Of a stretch of DNA of 64,000 nt, positions 60,644 through 64,000 are shown one piece after another; position 1 is the first letter of the stretch, and each line of letters begins with the position of its first letter. The DNA is from Vescimonas fastidiosa (GTDB lineage: Bacteria; Bacillota; Clostridia; Oscillospirales; Oscillospiraceae). A program made the translations under genes and the position numbers. Under the pieces are notes generated by a model. The model saw only the letters and a program-made list of their open reading frames with translations. It did not search any database and had not been told where the DNA came from. The DNA is taken from NCBI RefSeq assembly GCF_018326305.1, contig NZ_AP023415.1, positions 62,001 through 126,000 of the forward strand, in the 5' to 3' direction.

Positions 60644-61553
60644 CTTCTTTTGCCCTCTCGATCCTGGCGACCAGCTCGTTCATCTCTCGCTCGTAGAGCG
60701 ATTTGTCATAGAGAACCCGGTGTGTCCGGTTTGCGCGGTCAGTGAATTTCATGTAGTAAGCGTAATATGTTTCGTGTCTGCGCGTACCCCGCTCCGCCTC
60801 CACGAGACAGCAGTCCAGAATGTCGCCGTAGCGGTAGTACCGCCCGTCGAAGGGGTTGGTGCGGCAGTAAAAGCCGTCCTTCTGGATCTTTAGCTTGAAA
60901 AACAGCCCGTGGGAAAAAACCTTAACGACCGGAATCAGCACAACGGCGACCGGAATTATGCGCAGAATCAGCGGCATGGAGGTCCACACAAAAAGAATCA
61001 AGTAAAGCACCGGCAAGAGAAGCACCGCGAAGATCATAAGTCCCCCGACCTTCTTTTTGCCGGGGATGACGAACTCGCGGTCACGGTCATCCTCTTCGCG
61101 GCTGGCTCCCACGGCCTCAACCCGCTCAATCATATAATCCACTGCGTCGATGTTGGGGTCAAGCACGAGAAATCTCGACCGTTTCCCATCCATCGTCTCA
61201 AAATTGCAGTAGGTCGCCTGCTGTAAATCCGTCTCTTTGTCGGTGGCGAGCCACATGCTGCGAATCTCGCGGTAGCGGTAGTACCGCCCGTTGCCGGGTT
61301 TGGTCCGAAAATAAAAGCCGTTTTGATCCACAAGCAACTTGAAAGACATCGCACCGTATGCGGACAGAACGCAGATGATAGCAAAAAAGGCTGTCAGCCC
61401 GCCGAGTCCAACAAAGGCACCGTCGTGTGCGGTGTAAAGCCAGAATGTGAATCCCCCGGAGACCGCCGTCGTGATGGCAACTGCGATGACCGCAGTCCAG
61501 CTGCTGGTGATCTTATACTTCCAGTTTCTTTCTTCCATTTTATTCTCCATCAT
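60633..61553 (-). CDS. Membrane protein with two PH-like (bPH2) repeats
   Basis: 306 residues; starts at a double ATG after AGGGGAAAGGG. Helices at about 16-37, 44-64, 170-190 and 196-213. Two similar soluble repeats follow helix pairs: KLLVDQNGFYFRTKPGNGRYYRYREI (about 73-98 by order) and KLKIQKDGFYCRTNPFDGRYYRYGDI (about 217-242). They look like an internal duplication of a helix pair plus a PH-like domain. Function unknown. Upstream and coupled to the DUF3592 gene. Confidence 0.8.
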   Translation of the reverse strand: MMENKMEERNWKYKITSSWTAVIAVAITTAVSGGFTFWLYTAHDGAFVGLGGLTAFFAIICVLSAYGAMSFKLLVDQNGFYFRTKPGNGRYYRYREIRSMWLATDKETDLQQATYCNFETMDGKRSRFLVLDPNIDAVDYMIERVEAVGASREEDDRDREFVIPGKKKVGGLMIFAVLLLPVLYLILFVWTSMPLILRIIPVAVVLIPVVKVFSHGLFFKLKIQKDGFYCRTNPFDGRYYRYGDILDCCLVEAERGTRRHETYYAYYMKFTDRANRTHRVLYDKSLYEREMNELVARIERAKEDEE

Positions 61554-61724
61554 GAATCCCTTTCCCCTGCGGAGCTTATATAGAAATAGTATATCTCAAA
61601 ATCCAAAAAAAGCCAATATTTTCATGAACATTCAGACATTTCTTTTCCTTATGCGCTCCCATGTCCGGGTGGGCTTGGCGGTTACGGAAAAGCCTGCCGG
61701 CGGCAACGCCGGGTGCGGGACGAG

Positions 61725-61752
61725 AAAAATCCCCCGGAGCGGGCTCCGGGGG
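61725..61752 (-). terminator. Terminator of glnS
   Basis: On the minus strand CCCCCGGAGC-cc-GCTCCGGGGG followed by ATTTTT. Confidence 0.9.
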
Positions 61753-61766
61753 AGGGAAGATGGGGC

Positions 61767-63509
61767 TTATTTTTTGAAGCTGTCCTTCAGAGAGACGCTG
61801 CGGTTAAAGACCAGGTGGTCTGCGGTACAGTGGCGGTTATCCATGCAGAAATAGCCGGTGCGCATAAACTGGAAGGTAGGGGCGTTGGTGCCGGTGCGGT
61901 TTTCCCGCTTGTCAAATTCGGCAGCCACGGCAGCCATCCTCTTTTCCACCTTGCATCCGGTGAGGATGGAGAGAGAGTCGGGGTTCAGACAGTCCAGGAA
62001 ATTCTTGTCCGGCCCATCGGGCTGGGCGTCGGAGAAGAGGTTGTCATAGAGCCGCACCTCGGCATCCAGGCAGTTTTCCGCGTCAACCCAGTGGAGCGTC
62101 GCGCCCTTGACCTTGCGGCCGTCGGCGGGATCGCCGCCCCGGGAATCGGGGTCATATTCGCACAGGACCTCCGTCACCCGGCCGCTTTCATCCTTCACGC
62201 AGCCGGTGCATTTCACCAGATACGCGCCCTTCAGGCGGCACTCGGGGCCGTCTGGGTACAGGCGCTTATACTTGGGGATGGGCTGCTCCATGAAGTCGTC
62301 GGCCTCCATCCACAGGTGGCGGCTGAAGGTGATCTCGTGGGTGCCCTGGGTGGGGTCGGTGGGATTGTTCTCCACCTGAAAAACCTCGCTCCGTCCCTCG
62401 GGATAGTTGGTAACGGTGAGCTTGATGGGGCGCAGGACGGCCATAGTGCGCTCGGCGGTGGCGTTCAGATCCTCCCGCAGGCAGTGCTCCAAAAAGCCGT
62501 ACTCCACCACATTGGGGGACTTGGCCACGCCGATGCGCTCGCAGAAATTGCGGATGGAGGCGGCGGTGTAGCCCCGGCGGCGCAGGCCGCCCAGGGTGGG
62601 CATACGGGGATCGTCCCAGCCGGAGACCCGGCCCTCCTCCACCAAGGCCCGGAGCTTGCGCTTGGACATGACGGTGTGGTCGATGCCCAGCCGGGCAAAC
62701 TCGATCTGCCGGGGATGGGCGGGCAGCTCGCAGTGCTCAATGACCCAGTTGTACAGCGGCCTATGGGCCTCAAACTCCAGGGAGCAGAGGCTGTGGGTGA
62801 TACCCTCCAGGGCATCCTGGATGGGATGGGCGAAGTCGTACATGGGATAGATGCACCACTTGTCACCCTGGCGGTGGTGATGCATATGGTTGATACGGTA
62901 GATGACCGGGTCGCGCATATTGAAGTTGCCGCTGGCAAGATCGATCTTAGCCCGCAGGGTCATGGCTCCGTTGGGAAACTCCCCGGCGCGCATACGGCGA
63001 AACAGGTCCAGGCTTTCCTCCATAGGCCGGTCCCGGTAGGGGGAGACGGCGGGCACACCGATGTCGCCCCGGTTGGCCTTGAATTCCTCCGGGGTGAGCT
63101 GGCACACATAGGCCAGCCCCTTTTGGATCAGCAGCTCCGCCTGGCGGTAGTCCTCTTCAAAATAGTCGCTGCCGTAGAAGAAACGGTCGCCCCAGTCGAA
63201 GCCCAGCCAGTGGATGTCCTGCTTGATGGCCTCCACGAACTCCTCGTCCTCCTTGGTAGGGTTGGTGTCGTCCATGCGGAGGTTGCAGAGACCGCCGAAC
63301 TTCTCGGCGGTGCCGAAGTCGATGCACAGGGCCTTGCAGTGGCCGATGTGCAGGTAGCCGTTGGGCTCCGGCGGGAAGCGGGTGTGTACGGTCATGCCCT
63401 GGTACTGGCCGCCCGGGGCCAGATCCTCGGTGATGAAATTATAGATAAAGTTGCTGCTCTCGGCGCGCTCCGGCTCGCCGGAGGTGATGACTTTGGTTTC
63501 CTCGCTCAT
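61767..63509 (-). CDS. glnS: Glutaminyl-tRNA synthetase
   Basis: 580 residues from the ATG at 63509 (AAGGAG nine nt upstream; an ATG at 63515 is too close). Class I motifs HIGH in GYLHIGHCKALCIDFG (about 51-66) and MSKRK (about 265-269); RMDDTNPTKEDEEFVEAI. The C-terminal beta-barrel anticodon-binding domain (about 335-580) is present. Many Firmicutes lack GlnRS and use GatCAB, so presence of glnS is informative about the lineage or acquisition. It charges tRNA-Gln. Confidence 0.96.
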   Translation of the reverse strand: MSEETKVITSGEPERAESSNFIYNFITEDLAPGGQYQGMTVHTRFPPEPNGYLHIGHCKALCIDFGTAEKFGGLCNLRMDDTNPTKEDEEFVEAIKQDIHWLGFDWGDRFFYGSDYFEEDYRQAELLIQKGLAYVCQLTPEEFKANRGDIGVPAVSPYRDRPMEESLDLFRRMRAGEFPNGAMTLRAKIDLASGNFNMRDPVIYRINHMHHHRQGDKWCIYPMYDFAHPIQDALEGITHSLCSLEFEAHRPLYNWVIEHCELPAHPRQIEFARLGIDHTVMSKRKLRALVEEGRVSGWDDPRMPTLGGLRRRGYTAASIRNFCERIGVAKSPNVVEYGFLEHCLREDLNATAERTMAVLRPIKLTVTNYPEGRSEVFQVENNPTDPTQGTHEITFSRHLWMEADDFMEQPIPKYKRLYPDGPECRLKGAYLVKCTGCVKDESGRVTEVLCEYDPDSRGGDPADGRKVKGATLHWVDAENCLDAEVRLYDNLFSDAQPDGPDKNFLDCLNPDSLSILTGCKVEKRMAAVAAEFDKRENRTGTNAPTFQFMRTGYFCMDNRHCTADHLVFNRSVSLKDSFKK

Positions 63510-63588
63510 ATGCATCGGCTCCTTATGGTAGATTACAGAAATACCTAATTATTATAAAGGGTATTGGGGGAAAAAGCAAGGCTTCCTT

Positions 63589-64000
63589 TTACAGAAGCTC
63601 ATTTTCCGCCGGAATGCGCCGGGAGAGGGCGGCATTGCTGAATCGGTGGTCGCCGGTAAGCTCCCGAATTACGCGGATGCCGTGGGGAAAGCGGAAGGGG
63701 GCGTCCTCCCGGGGCAGCTCTATCTCCATGACGGCGTAGTGAGGCCAAAAGGGGTAGAGGTCGATTTCAAAGGTGTACGGCCCCTCAGGCAGGCAGTAGC
63801 GGGTCTTGTAGATGGTCTGGGTCATGGGGTCCCGGCGGGAGAGATAGGCCTCGTATGCCTCCGGGGTAATTGCCTCCTCCTGCTCCAGGCGGGTGAGGGC
63901 GGTACGGTCGATTTTCACAGTGTGGAAAAAGGCCACGCCGTCCTGCCCCTCCCGACGGCGGACCCGCTCGGTCTGGTGGGGCGGGGAGAGAAGATAGGTC
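63589..64000 (-). CDS. CYTH-like domain protein (partial, 5' end off the window)
   Basis: The frame is open to the right edge; 137 codons are visible. It begins TYLLSPPHQTERVRRREGQD and continues with VAFFHTVK, YKTRYCLPEGPYTFEIDLYPFW and YAVMEIELPRED. This is the CYTH pattern (ERxRR early, alternating Lys/Arg strands, ExEL), the tunnel fold of triphosphatases and class IV adenylate cyclases. A thiamine-triphosphatase or inorganic triphosphatase-like role is possible. The start codon and N-terminal ExExK motif are outside the window. Confidence 0.7.
   Translation of the reverse strand, partial: TYLLSPPHQTERVRRREGQDGVAFFHTVKIDRTALTRLEQEEAITPEAYEAYLSRRDPMTQTIYKTRYCLPEGPYTFEIDLYPFWPHYAVMEIELPREDAPFRFPHGIRVIRELTGDHRFSNAALSRRIPAENELL

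Noticed and set aside
61713..63548. A 611-codon plus-strand frame opposite glnS
   Set aside because: The minus-strand frame has all GlnRS motifs. High GC content keeps the opposite frame open.

Overview
The window looks like a chromosome segment of a Gram-positive, spore-forming gut Clostridia, most likely in or near the Oscillospiraceae. The evidence is spore genes (SpoVAF-like, SpoIVB), a meso-DAP-type MurE, a clostridial order of the cell-division cluster, SipW/TasA-type surface genes, and many short high-GC intergenic repeats of the kind common in that family. No rRNA, tRNA, CRISPR array, prophage or transposase gene was seen. The family placement is inferred from gene content; no database was searched.

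Left part (1-19.7 kb) is housekeeping: a partial YlmH-like gene, a zinc-ribbon/Ig-like membrane protein, a uridine kinase gene broken by one in-frame TAG, a YdcF-like protein, an unusual trigger factor, a PAP2-family membrane protein overlapping a Crp/Fnr regulator, the two NfnAB subunits (electron-bifurcating transhydrogenase), pantothenate kinase with an ECF S-component, a LysR regulator coupled to a DUF2156-GNAT fusion, SpoVAF, a HAD phosphatase, an MFS transporter, a glycerophosphodiesterase, and rsmD-coaD-coiled-coil.

The dcw cluster (19.9-33.6 kb) runs mraZ-rsmH-ftsL-PBP(PASTA)-murE-mraY-ftsW-murG-murA-ftsQ-ftsZ. A strong promoter is followed by an array of MraZ boxes, and ftsZ has its own promoter. 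murF and murD are missing, and two of the gaps hold repeat elements. After it come a small orphan gene, proBA, spoIVB, a small Cys-rich protein, a cyclic-nucleotide-fold protein, a CIRCE-controlled hsp20 and a FeoB-associated Cys-rich peptide behind iron-box-like dyads.

The most unusual part is the surface region (40.4-58.6 kb). A long leader carries a structured RNA that is also present, with compensatory base changes, at 38.9 kb. It precedes an operon with a sortase-type anchored protein, a TasA-like protein, a SipW-type signal peptidase and four more proteins with SipW-type signal sequences. Two of these are preceded by nearly identical leaders holding a short ORF with a poly-G tract and competing hairpins. 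Next is a 2,515-residue secreted protein (phosphodiester glycosidase, metallophosphatase, CotH and dockerin domains), and directly after it a wall-anchored protein with a cohesin-like domain and a (TTGGS)20 linker. Together they suggest a minimal cohesin/dockerin display system beside a TasA-type filament system.

The right end (58.7-64 kb) reads on the minus strand: a Spx/ArsC-like protein, an EFR1-type flavodoxin-ferredoxin, a DUF3592 protein, a protein with two PH-like units, glnS, and a partial CYTH-like gene.
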